A stretch of DNA of 32,238 nt. Origin: Chromobacterium alticapitis. GTDB lineage: Bacteria; Pseudomonadota; Gammaproteobacteria; Burkholderiales; Chromobacteriaceae. The first letter of the stretch is position 1; every line of letters begins with the position of its first letter. The DNA is taken from positions 1 to 32,238 of the forward strand of contig NZ_PQWB01000078.1 of the NCBI RefSeq assembly GCF_002924365.1, given 5' to 3'. The position numbers were made by a program, and so were the translations under genes. Of the stretch, positions 25,601 through 32,238 are shown piece after piece. The notes below the pieces were generated by a model that saw only the letters and a list, made by a program, of their open reading frames with translations, ran no database searches and was not told the DNA's origin.

Positions 25601-26846
25601 AACAGGAAAGGTGCGACTTGTCCGGCTCCGTTCAAATGCGAAGGAAGATGCACCAGGGCTCTCCGCAGACATCAACCTGCTAAACGACTCGAAATCCTCC
25701 GCTATTCGGGATTTACACGACATGCTGATCTCTGGTGCCACCAGCGCCATCGTGTCAGCAACCCCACAGCAGGTGACCAGATTCGCAAGTATCAAGGGGA
25801 ATGCAGCTGAACCAATCTTCGACGTAGTCCTGATCGACGAAGCCTCGCAGATGGACATGGCGAATGCGGTTCTAGCTCTAGCCCCCATTGCGGGTAGAGG
25901 GTCGGTAATCGTCGTAGGCGATCCAAAACAACTGCCGCCGATCCAACAGATTGATGCTCCGGTCGGTCTCGAGAAGTTGGTAGGGTCGGTTTACGACTTC
26001 GTGGCCGACTACCGACAGGTCGAGCCGAAGAAATTGCTAGAGAACTATCGCTCAAACGAAACGATTGTTAGCCTTAGCCGCTTTGCCGGCTATCCTCCGG
26101 CACTCGCATCAAAATTTCGCGATTTACGGATAGAAACCAACATTCCTTTCCCGCTAACATGTCCGACGGATTGGCCGACTCATCTTGCCTTCAGTCATGA
26201 GTTGACTATGCTTCTCGACCCATCTCAGCCGATTTCCGCATTTGTATATCCCGAGGGCCGGAGCAGCCAGTGGAATGACTTCGAGGCACAGACCGTCGCA
26301 GCGTTGTTATGGCTGCTACGTGGCCATTTGAATATAAGCCTCAAAAATGATCCGGAAGCTAAAACGGCCGGATTGCACAACGCAAAAAGCTTCTGGGAAG
26401 ACGGGGTCGGTGTGGTTACACCGCACCGTGCTCATAAAGCGCTGGTGGTCTCCAAGCTGCAGGCTATTTTCGAGTCCCTCGGCGACGATGGCCAACTGAT
26501 CCGCAATGCTGTCAATACAGTTGAGCGGTTCCAGGGACAGCAGCGCGACGTAATCATAGCTAGCTATGCTCTAGGCGATCCCGACGCTATTGCGGACGAG
26601 GACGAGTTCCTACTGTCGCTCAATCGATTCAATGTTATGTCTTCACGCCCTCGGGCCAAGCTGATTGTCCTTGCCAGCCAGGAAGTCATCAACCATCTGC
26701 CTGGTGATATTGAGGTTATGCGAGAGTCTCGCCTACTCAAGTATTTCGCCGAGACCTTCCTAGATCAACGTACCGACATGCAAATTCCCTTTAATGATAA
26801 TGGTGTGCCAGCGATGCGAGCGGGCTCCTTTCGCTACAAGTATTGA
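22647..26846 (+). CDS. Iron-sulfur Cas4/AddB-like nuclease fused to a Dna2/Upf1-like SF1 helicase
   Basis: This 1399-residue protein joins two enzymes. The N-terminal part has the RecB/Cas4 pattern: NYFRTNCLRQLALLLY (C19), IPDLIQVL (D141), VIDIK (D174, K176), a QxxxY-like EITYYSLALAG, and cysteines C293-x2-C296-x17-C314. C19 with these three makes the four-cysteine 4Fe-4S set known from AddB, Dna2 and Cas4 nucleases. The C-terminal part is an SF1B helicase: Walker A GPPGTGKS (927-934), IDEASQ (D1064, E1065), GDPKQLPPI (about 1091-1099), NYRSNE, VVTPHRAHK and VERFQGQQRD (about 1292-1301). About 500 residues in between are unrecognised. It should unwind and cut DNA ends. It starts at ATG 22647 with AAAGG close upstream, directly after the methylase gene. 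Confidence 0.88.
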   Translation: MSVPYLNKRVVSNYFRTNCLRQLALLLYPHNRAYEPERSALGMPPKAVGRAGFRALAEEGSRWEQEKLQDLETTFGGSAVIGTKTNGEFQDQQLIDVMPKALPGAFLIRPAFDVKQRFKVAMGIDAMVSMYGLEFGKLIPDLIQVLAPQDVGRIVEADGSVHDPDGRVGLRVIDIKMTAEPSASYFAEITYYSLALAGWLHDNNFADHYAVVAEAAIWPGSHEAAAIVRLQEEKRKIATVPTTNELRSALAEDIETLEIDVFSPRLRYFFSTELRDVLATPWKNLDYHVGTVCSGCEYLGYSWNPSVVPHPDHCMPRAAADGHLSSIAFLPKGARRALGDINLITAQSLSTLPSDHAAFDCHPKLRATRTVVAGRAQALAGGVSRIPSNSGTSAVIPSWSDLSLYLSADFDVGSGLTLAFGVGGFSYINGQSEKVNSQVFVNDTRSPQTETREFLNFLTYIDKALTDATKADPSATVQIYIWDSVTYEHIIRVIGRNLQHVLADSNLKKLAWLFPAEEIIENAKLRSANAPITIVRNAVQALVAAPIPHYYSLLELARQYRPAAKPIDFHVATIFEDPLSDQVPSERAHEIWTRMGAPRPWSQQVGQLRSTVTTKLWATASIVRRLREDLKGSLRSRAPKISDIKAPSMLRGVSADGQIWYAYARLNAQVAALEHSISMATPVHEREARYLAARLEIELTGFEFKEAAASLDIAMRPGVRIYRLGPNSREAKFESGDFLCAISPASMADFHTKQVRDLIGGTSLPIDFPSWIGEFGNAATLTGTQLLAIDRENLLVAISFDPRVDAFLRQIEHTLDLTTDVVLDKQVRDFLTGRLETALKAIGNPPLAISAGLSTAMVIGKGTPKTASKYVPVTDVLWDTTMLSQAPTGRDFATIRTLLEANEVKLNPSQWEALQEAMVKRLALIWGPPGTGKSQTLRAILLGLLLYAHSTGRAIRILVTSNTYDATDNVVLRMFERIHQLGETVTGKVRLVRLRSNAKEDAPGLSADINLLNDSKSSAIRDLHDMLISGATSAIVSATPQQVTRFASIKGNAAEPIFDVVLIDEASQMDMANAVLALAPIAGRGSVIVVGDPKQLPPIQQIDAPVGLEKLVGSVYDFVADYRQVEPKKLLENYRSNETIVSLSRFAGYPPALASKFRDLRIETNIPFPLTCPTDWPTHLAFSHELTMLLDPSQPISAFVYPEGRSSQWNDFEAQTVAALLWLLRGHLNISLKNDPEAKTAGLHNAKSFWEDGVGVVTPHRAHKALVVSKLQAIFESLGDDGQLIRNAVNTVERFQGQQRDVIIASYALGDPDAIADEDEFLLSLNRFNVMSSRPRAKLIVLASQEVINHLPGDIEVMRESRLLKYFAETFLDQRTDMQIPFNDNGVPAMRAGSFRYKY

Positions 26847-26976
26847 GATGCACCAGTCAGATCAATTCCTCCGTTCAGCCTGCCGCTTATGTCGGTCACG
26901 CTGTAACGTAAAAATTGCATGCACATTAGCGGGAGATGAACGTGTCTTGGACTGAACAGGTGGAGGGCAGGCAAAG

Positions 26977-27777
26977 ATGCCGCTGACGCTAACACCGGTG
27001 ACGCACGGCAAACTTTGTCACGGCTTTCGTTGGGTGATCGCTGACGAGGACGACCTTGCTCGTAAAGTCGCGCATCTTGCGCTCGGTCAGTCGCGCCATG
27101 TAGCTGCGATCCTCGCCAATATCGACAAAAAAGCTCCTGCGACACGTGCTGATACTGCCAAAGAAGCTATCAAGCTCCTTACTGTCCCGGAGGAGAAGGA
27201 GCCATATCACCGCGATGGTTGGATTTTCCAGGCGATCTCGTGGATTGCCGCCTATCGGAACAACGCTGGAGCCGTCGTGCGCGCGCCGCACGCCATTCTT
27301 GCTCACAAGGGCTTCGATGGCATGCAGCTCCAACTGGACGCAGCCAACGAGAAGGTTACCGCTGTCGTGATCTTCGAGGACAAGGCGACTGTGAACCCAC
27401 GGTCGACAATCACTGGCGACGTATGGAAGGGCATTAGGGCGCTGGAGCGAGGCGAGAGGATGCCCGAGCTTATCCAAGAGACTGGTGCGATTCTGGAGGC
27501 ACATCAGATGCGTTTCCCAGAGCTGGATATCGACGCGGCGGTCGAGACAATCTTGTGGGAAGAAGCCCGGCACTATCGCGTGGCCGTCACTGTCGACGAC
27601 GGCCACGATGACGACGACGAGCGCGAGGTGCTCTTCAAGGGCTTCGATAAGGTGGCGCCCGGCGGCTGCAAGCGTCGGCAGGCCGAAACCATGTCTATCC
27701 CTAATTTGCGGAATTGGATGGAGCAGTTCGCGGCCAAGGCGATCAGACAGATCAACGCGTGGAGGGACGATGTTTGA
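26977..27777 (+). CDS. hamA: HamA-like PD-(D/E)XK nuclease (DUF1837-type), Hachiman-like
   Basis: The 266-residue protein has a compact PD-(D/E)XK-type motif: HKGFDGMQLQ with D114, then VVIFEDKAT with E134 and K136. Size, motif and above all its overlap with a large SF2 helicase gene match HamA (DUF1837) of the Hachiman system and AbpA of AbpAB. In Hachiman, HamA is a nuclease held inactive by the HamB helicase and released on DNA damage or infection. An acidic stretch, DDGHDDDDERE, lies near residue 210. A GGAGG site stands upstream of the ATG. The gene follows the nuclease-helicase gene after 130 bases and overlaps the next gene by eight bases. I am confident of the nuclease motif, less so of the DUF1837 assignment. 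Confidence 0.68.
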   Translation: MPLTLTPVTHGKLCHGFRWVIADEDDLARKVAHLALGQSRHVAAILANIDKKAPATRADTAKEAIKLLTVPEEKEPYHRDGWIFQAISWIAAYRNNAGAVVRAPHAILAHKGFDGMQLQLDAANEKVTAVVIFEDKATVNPRSTITGDVWKGIRALERGERMPELIQETGAILEAHQMRFPELDIDAAVETILWEEARHYRVAVTVDDGHDDDDEREVLFKGFDKVAPGGCKRRQAETMSIPNLRNWMEQFAAKAIRQINAWRDDV

Positions 27778-30700
27778 TCCCGTAACGATCGACCTGATCA
27801 GAGCGGCGCCGCCGCTAAGCTCACTTAGTCTTGAGGAGCTACCCCGTCGTTTCACCAATGCGTTCGCTGAGATCGTCGCTGCGCGTGTCCGGCTGCGCGG
27901 CGTCACCGATATGGAGGGCAGGAGTGAGACCTTGGCCGAGCTCCTCGACCAGATGCGCCGTCTGGCGGCCACGCAGGAGCTTCTGGTCGCCATCTCACCC
28001 GAGCGTACCAATCGGGCGGCCGCGGCGTTCGTCGCTGGGGCTGCGCACCAGCTCTGCCTGATGGCTGAGGTTGTGTCAGATGGCGACGAGAAGCGTGTGC
28101 CTTTCATCGACGCGATCCGCGCGGCGCCTGAGATCTGCAGCACCCTGCTATTCTTGATCGCGGACTCGCAAAGCGATGCAGCCGAGATGGCAAAGCACTT
28201 GGTTTCCGAGGCGGAAGATCGTTCGGCTGAAGCACAGCTGATCAAGGCCATCGGTGATCTTGCTGCCGGCCGGCTTGGAATGATCGCTGGCAGCGAGGGG
28301 GACCAGGACTTTGACCGCCCGGCTGATCGAAGTGGACCGGGCCGAGCGGTGGATGCCTTGCTGAGGCGGTTGCACGCCGGCGTGATCCAGCTCGCGAGCG
28401 AGCTGCTTACCCGGCCGAAGGACGATCCCAATGTGATTGAGACGTCCCGAGCGCAGGAAATCTTTACCGAGGTCATAGACCTATGCATCGCGCCTATCGA
28501 AGGCGTCTTCGATTTCGATGCGGAGGTGCCGAGCGCTGTCAGCGTTTTTCCTGGGCCCCTCCACGTCGCGAAGCTGCTACTCGCCATTTCGGGAGATCTG
28601 GCCTCTGCCAGCCTGTGCCGCGTGCGCGCGCCTTCTGGTGTCAACAAGCAGCGATGGTGGGGGGTCATTCGCCGAGCCGCCAGTAGGCGCCCTTATTTGT
28701 GGCGTAATCATCGCGCTGCGCTCGATGAGGGGTATCTCACGAAGGGTGTGTCTGCAGCGGTCAGCTTTCCGACCGGAGGAGGAAAGTCCACGCTTGCCGA
28801 GCTCAAGATCGCCGCTTCTCTCCTCCGCGGCGGCAAGGCTGTCGTGCTCGCACCGACTTTGGCTCTCGTCGATCAGACGGCGTTTACGCTCCAGAATGCA
28901 TTCAGTGACTTCAGCGTCTTCGGTGATATGGACGAAGAGGTTACCTACTCTGACGTGGTTGAGTTACCGGAGATCATCGTTACCACACCCGAGCGATGTC
29001 TTATGCTGCAATCCTTGCAGCCGGAGGCGTTCAAGGATGTAGGGCTGGTAATGTTCGACGAATGTCACCTTCTGCACCCGAGAGAGGCGGACAGAAGTCG
29101 TCGCAGCATCGATTCGATGCTGTGTATCCTCAACCTCACGCACTTGGCACCTGACGCTGACCTCCTGCTAATTTCGGCGATGATGCAGAATGCAGAGGAA
29201 ATTGCGGGATGGGTTGCCGAGCTGACGGGCCGCCCATGCTTGGCGCTAGACCTCGCGTGGAAACCCACTCGGCAGGTGCGCGGATGCGTTGCGTACAGTG
29301 CTGACCGGATAGCGGAACTAGAGGATCTGCTTCGCACCGAGCAGGCCGTCGCTACCACAAAAGGCGTCCCGAAACAGCTGAAATCGCAGCTCGATGCGCA
29401 GCCTCTCGCCTTTTTCTGCCTTCAACAGACCTGGGCAACTCGCAAGCGTAGCGACTATGCGCTGATGACTTTGCTCAATGAGCCGATTGCGTTCGCTACG
29501 AGTACGAACAAGCAGACCAAGGACTGGTACCTAACGCCAAACGGTAACAAGGTCGCTGGCACGATCGCCGCCGCGGCTGCCGAAGACGGCTTAAAAACGC
29601 TGACATTCGTGCAGAGCACCGTTGCTGCCGAGTCCACCGTCCGGCACTTTCGGGAGCTGCTGCCCAAGCGCCGGGTTCCGCTCACCGATGAAGAGCGAAT
29701 GTGGCGCAAGCTTGTAGAGGAAGAGCTCGGCGGCCCGCAATATTGCTACCTGAAGCTCGACGCCAAAGGCCGGGTGGAGGGTGGCGCCGCTAGCCACCAC
29801 GCGCGGCTTATCAAGCATGAACGTCTCCTGCATGAGTCGCTGTTCAAGAGGCGTGACGGTATCAATGCGCTCTTTGCCACTTCGACACTCGCGCAAGGGA
29901 TGAACCTTCCAAGCGACATCGTCCTAATTGCGGGTGATAGCCGATGGGACATCGAAGGCGACAAGCTGAAGCAGCTTGATGCCCATGAACTTCTCAATGC
30001 AGCGGGGAGGGCGGGCCGGGCAGGTGAGGGCGGCCAGGGCTTCGTGCTCGTCGTACCGAGCAAGATCATCAATATCGACGGCGAGAAGAAAAACATTACT
30101 AGCCACTGGATGACCCTGCAGGGAATTTTCTCCCAATCGGATCAGTGCCTGAAGATTGACGATCCACTAACGGCTCTGCTCGACCGTATCCACTCCGGGT
30201 TGTACGAAGGCAACGAGGAATACCTCCTCGCTCGACTGCCCATCGGTGATGGTGAGTCGCCAGACGAACCGGCCAAGTCGATGATACGCAGGTCCTTCGC
30301 CGCTTACCGCAAGCGTCAAGAGGGCAAGGCCGCATGGATCGAAAGCCGCATCACGTCAGCTCTGGCGCGGCGCGCCGAGCTTGCTCCGAAGCAGGAGCTT
30401 ACTTGGTTAGAGCGGGTCGCTGCATCAGCTGGCCTACCGTATGAGATCGTGGCAAGCCTGGCATCGCTTGTGGAGACTGGCGCGTTTTCTGGGAACTCGT
30501 CCGATTGCGTGCAGACGCTATTCGGGTGGATTGAGAAGCGGCCCGAATGGCTGCTCCAACTGATCAGGCCGAACGATATCGAAGGACTGTTCGGGACCGA
30601 CTACCGAGCTCTCGCAGGTGACAGGAAGAAGGCGAAGAAGGCCCTCCCAGTAATCAAAGCGCTTCTCGAGGCGTGGATGGCGGGCAAGCCGCTTTGTGAT

Positions 30701-31072
30701 CTCGAGCGCGCTATCGGGACCGAGGAGAAGGACATCAAGACCTGCGAGACAGCACGTCATTTTGCGGTGCGCTTGGCCGCCGACCTAGCTTTCGTGGCAG
30801 GACTCCCTACCCGGATCATGGCGGCCGAGGCGCTCGCTGCTGGTAAAAAACTCATTATCCCGATCACCCTGCTTACCTTGAGCGGTGTCGTTCGGAAGGG
30901 GTGCGCCAGTGCTGAGCTTCTCGCAAATGCGATTTATCTCAAGGACCTCTCGCGGCCTGCGGCTAAAGCCGCGTTTGAGAAGATTCAGCCTTACATCCAG
31001 CCTGGGAGTGAGTACGAAAGCTTTGACGATGTGCTAGCACGAGTGCGTCAAGCGCACTCTCTGACGCCGTGA
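27770..31072 (+). CDS. hamB: HamB-like SF2 (Ski2-type) helicase, Hachiman-like
   Basis: The start is ATG 27770, preceded by GGAGGG and overlapping the HamA-like gene by eight bases; the open frame upstream only shadows that gene. The product has 1100 residues. After a helical N-terminal third it shows helicase motif I FPTGGGKS (P334-S340), DECH at D430-H433, a variant motif III SAMMQN, the ATSTLAQGMNLP segment and motif VI GRAGR (746-750). This combination, with LAQGMNLP and AAGRAGRAG, is typical of Ski2-like SF2 helicases such as HamB and AbpB. The last 300 residues are helical and unassigned. The helicase probably surveys DNA and controls the nuclease encoded just before it. Confidence 0.8.
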   Translation: MFDPVTIDLIRAAPPLSSLSLEELPRRFTNAFAEIVAARVRLRGVTDMEGRSETLAELLDQMRRLAATQELLVAISPERTNRAAAAFVAGAAHQLCLMAEVVSDGDEKRVPFIDAIRAAPEICSTLLFLIADSQSDAAEMAKHLVSEAEDRSAEAQLIKAIGDLAAGRLGMIAGSEGDQDFDRPADRSGPGRAVDALLRRLHAGVIQLASELLTRPKDDPNVIETSRAQEIFTEVIDLCIAPIEGVFDFDAEVPSAVSVFPGPLHVAKLLLAISGDLASASLCRVRAPSGVNKQRWWGVIRRAASRRPYLWRNHRAALDEGYLTKGVSAAVSFPTGGGKSTLAELKIAASLLRGGKAVVLAPTLALVDQTAFTLQNAFSDFSVFGDMDEEVTYSDVVELPEIIVTTPERCLMLQSLQPEAFKDVGLVMFDECHLLHPREADRSRRSIDSMLCILNLTHLAPDADLLLISAMMQNAEEIAGWVAELTGRPCLALDLAWKPTRQVRGCVAYSADRIAELEDLLRTEQAVATTKGVPKQLKSQLDAQPLAFFCLQQTWATRKRSDYALMTLLNEPIAFATSTNKQTKDWYLTPNGNKVAGTIAAAAAEDGLKTLTFVQSTVAAESTVRHFRELLPKRRVPLTDEERMWRKLVEEELGGPQYCYLKLDAKGRVEGGAASHHARLIKHERLLHESLFKRRDGINALFATSTLAQGMNLPSDIVLIAGDSRWDIEGDKLKQLDAHELLNAAGRAGRAGEGGQGFVLVVPSKIINIDGEKKNITSHWMTLQGIFSQSDQCLKIDDPLTALLDRIHSGLYEGNEEYLLARLPIGDGESPDEPAKSMIRRSFAAYRKRQEGKAAWIESRITSALARRAELAPKQELTWLERVAASAGLPYEIVASLASLVETGAFSGNSSDCVQTLFGWIEKRPEWLLQLIRPNDIEGLFGTDYRALAGDRKKAKKALPVIKALLEAWMAGKPLCDLERAIGTEEKDIKTCETARHFAVRLAADLAFVAGLPTRIMAAEALAAGKKLIIPITLLTLSGVVRKGCASAELLANAIYLKDLSRPAAKAAFEKIQPYIQPGSEYESFDDVLARVRQAHSLTP

Positions 31073-31087
31073 AGCGATTGAGACTCG

Positions 31088-31113
31088 GACCTGCGCGAAA
31101 TGCCGCGCAGGTC
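31088..31113. terminator. GC-rich hairpin after the HamB-like gene
   Basis: GACCTGCGCG (31088-31097) and CGCGCAGGTC (31104-31113) form a perfect 10-bp stem with the loop AAATGC, 15 bases after the stop codon. No T-run follows, so it is a weak intrinsic terminator at best, but its place suits the end of the four-gene cluster. Confidence 0.5.
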
Positions 31114-31168
31114 GTTGAATTCTAACGTTAGCAGGCAAGGGAACATGGCTAGGCACTTTGCAGTTAAT

Positions 31169-31226
31169 GGGCCTTGTTGTACAAATCCGGGTAGCTCGCC
31201 CTGTCCAAGATTTATGCAACAGTGCC
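31169..31226. mobile_element. Remnant made of two insertion-sequence ends
   Basis: GGCCTTGTTGTACAAATC (31170-31187) and GATTTATGCAACAGTGCC (31209-31226) are imperfect inverted repeats (14 of 18 positions) only 21 bases apart. The right arm plus adjoining bases, read on the minus strand, matches the sequence starting at 32143 at 28 of 32 positions. This looks like an insertion sequence that has lost its interior. The TGTTGCAYAAATC style of end suggests an IS5-like family, but that name is uncertain. Confidence 0.5.
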
Positions 31227-31669
31227 GCTCCTGGGCACAAACTGCAGCGATATGCGTCACATGTGCACAATGTGCAAAAAAATGGGCACAGCAGAATCTA
31301 AAATGACTAGGCTGAGTGCCAAATTGATATAGTTTTGTGCAAAAACATGGTTGCTGACAAGTGCAGGAATTTGCTTCCTGGTTCAGCGTTGTGTGATCGG
31401 AACCATAATGTTGCGAAATTCGCAGGGTTATCGTTCCGACGCTAGCTAGCTCTTTCTCATTTTGTTCAAGCAACTTGAACAAATCACTTCGCCAGTGCTA
31501 CCTGTTCTGGCAATCTCGCTTCTTGCTGGGCAGGACTGTTCATTCTGACTGAACGAATTTCGTCCAAATTTCGCAAGGTTATGGTTACTGAAACTGCATG
31601 TTCGCAACTTTATGCGTACTTGCCATTGGTATATATTGGTTTCCGTTAATCACTTCATGGCGATGATGC
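31227..31669. other. Non-coding stretch with repeated dyad elements
   Basis: About 440 bases without a convincing gene. It contains four related 19-mers (31399-31417 on the minus strand; 31419-31437, 31570-31588 and 31601-31619 on the plus strand) and a separate perfect palindrome at 31461-31483 (TTTGTTCAAG, CAA, CTTGAACAAA). A minus-strand open frame here has a cysteine- and histidine-rich, low-complexity product and is probably chance. Confidence 0.5.
31399..31619. repeat. Four copies of a TTCGCA-TTAT-GTT element, two as an inverted pair
   Basis: TTCGCAGGGTTATCGTTCC (31419-31437) has an inverted partner directly to its left (31399-31417, 15 of 19 matching), one base apart. Further direct copies are TTCGCAAGGTTATGGTTAC (31570-31588) and TTCGCAACTTTATGCGTAC (31601-31619), 31 bases apart. 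Such arrangements are seen at recombinase binding sites, transposon ends or iterons. Which of these applies cannot be told from the sequence. Confidence 0.45.
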
Positions 31670-32143
31670 AGCTGTTGTGATGAGACCCGCCTCAGCATAG
31701 AGCCGGTCTACTCGCTTGTGATTGACCTCCATGCCGCTCTGTCGAAGCTTCAAATAGATCATACCGGCGCCGTAGCGTCGGTGCAGTTGCGCGAGCGCGA
31801 TGATCTTCGCTTTCAAGGGGGCATTGCGGTCGTGGCGGGCTGGTAGCGGAATGAACTGAGACTCAGCCGGCCAGACGCAGCGATCGACGCTCGCTGAGCC
31901 CTTTGCTCACGAGATTGCACACCAACGCCCGCCGTGACGGTGCGCTCACCACTTTTTTCGCAAAGCCTCTTTGGCAATCTCGTTCTCGAGCATGGTCTCG
32001 GCGAGGAGTTTCTTCAGGCGCGCATTCTCTGTCTCCAGCTCCTTGAGACGCTTGGCCTCTGAGACTTCATTCCGTCGAATTTGTTGCGCCAAAGGTAATA
32101 GCAGGCTTCCGAGAAGGCGTGCTTGCGGTACCGCTCGGTGATG
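31670..32143 (-). pseudogene. Decayed IS3-family transposase (orfA and orfB remnants)
   Basis: On the minus strand the IS3 orfA product can be followed in pieces: ERYRKHAFSEACYYLWRNKF, then after a one-base deletion EAKRLKELETENARLKKLLA and AKEALRKKW with a stop at 31946. OrfB fragments follow in shifting frames: SERRSLRLAG, SSFRYQP, and KAKIIALAQLHRRYGAGM continuing to VNHKRVDRLYAEAGLITT. Frameshifts and internal stops mean no functional transposase. The start of orfA is cut off at 32143, where another insertion sequence end begins, and the catalytic DDE part of orfB is missing to the left. It is a relic showing that this edge of the island has received repeated insertions. Confidence 0.8.
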
Positions 32144-32238
32144 GCGCTGTTGCACAAATCCTGAACAGGGCGAGGCCCCCCCTTTCCCCAAATGGATTTA
32201 GACCACCGCCACCGTGCACGGACGGCCCAGCATGCTGA
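32143..32238. mobile_element. End of an insertion sequence running off the window
   Basis: GGCGCTGTTGCACAAATC begins at 32143 exactly where similarity to IS3 orfA stops. Its first 32 bases match the inverted copy ending at 31226 at 28 positions, so the same insertion sequence is present at both places. No transposase reading frame is visible in the remaining bases before the window ends. Confidence 0.5.

Noticed and set aside
26989-28668. Very long open frame on the minus strand opposite the HamA/HamB-like genes
   Set aside because: The plus-strand genes here have clear nuclease and helicase motifs and overlapping starts; the minus-strand product is Ser/Arg-rich and shows no family features, as expected of an antisense frame in GC-rich DNA.
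31048-31482. Minus-strand 144-residue frame after the HamB-like gene
   Set aside because: It overlaps the end of hamB, runs through an insertion-sequence remnant and has a Cys/His-rich, patternless product.

Overview
The window reads as an accessory (defence-island) region of a proteobacterium, most likely a gammaproteobacterium of the Pseudomonas/Xanthomonadaceae kind. This rests on the gene families present (Tn7-like transposase set, HigA, Rv2179c-like exonuclease, small HTH proteins, IS3 remnants); nothing here fixes the species. No housekeeping gene is visible. Base composition changes abruptly between blocks: the transposase block (13550-18687) and the small membrane gene at 2735-3436 are visibly AT-rich, while the large nuclease/helicase genes are GC-rich. 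This suggests repeated acquisition from different sources.

Left part (1-7386). A cut-off higA antitoxin gene on the minus strand opens the window. It is followed by a tight plus-strand operon of an OLD-family ATPase/Toprim nuclease, an unknown 99-residue protein and a four-helix membrane protein (468-3436). Next is a single 1266-residue protein of unknown family with a C-terminal PD-(D/E)XK-type nuclease motif (3586-7386).

Middle part (7573-18811). A three-gene cassette with ATGA overlaps ends in an SMC/Rad50-like ABC ATPase and has the layout of ABC-three-component/Lamassu-like defence systems. A small Xre regulator follows, with a perfect palindrome over its start codon. It is divergent from two coupled genes for exported proteins of unknown function. 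Then comes a minus-strand Tn7-like transposition set: a TnsA-TnsB fusion, a TnsC-like ATPase and TniQ. Candidate TnsB-binding repeats lie just upstream of the tnsAB fusion and may mark one transposon end.

Right part (18989-32238). A small HTH protein and a DEDDh exoribonuclease precede the most interesting locus, a four-gene plus-strand cluster (20538-31072). It encodes a DUF1156/COG1743-type adenine methylase with zinc ribbons, a 1399-residue protein joining a Cas4/AddB-like iron-sulfur nuclease to a Dna2/Upf1-like SF1 helicase, and a HamA-like nuclease overlapping a HamB-like SF2 helicase. The last two look like a Hachiman pair. The combination suggests a modification-plus-nuclease defence system built around Hachiman-like genes. 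The right edge holds repeated dyad elements, a decayed IS3-family transposase and the inverted ends of another insertion sequence.
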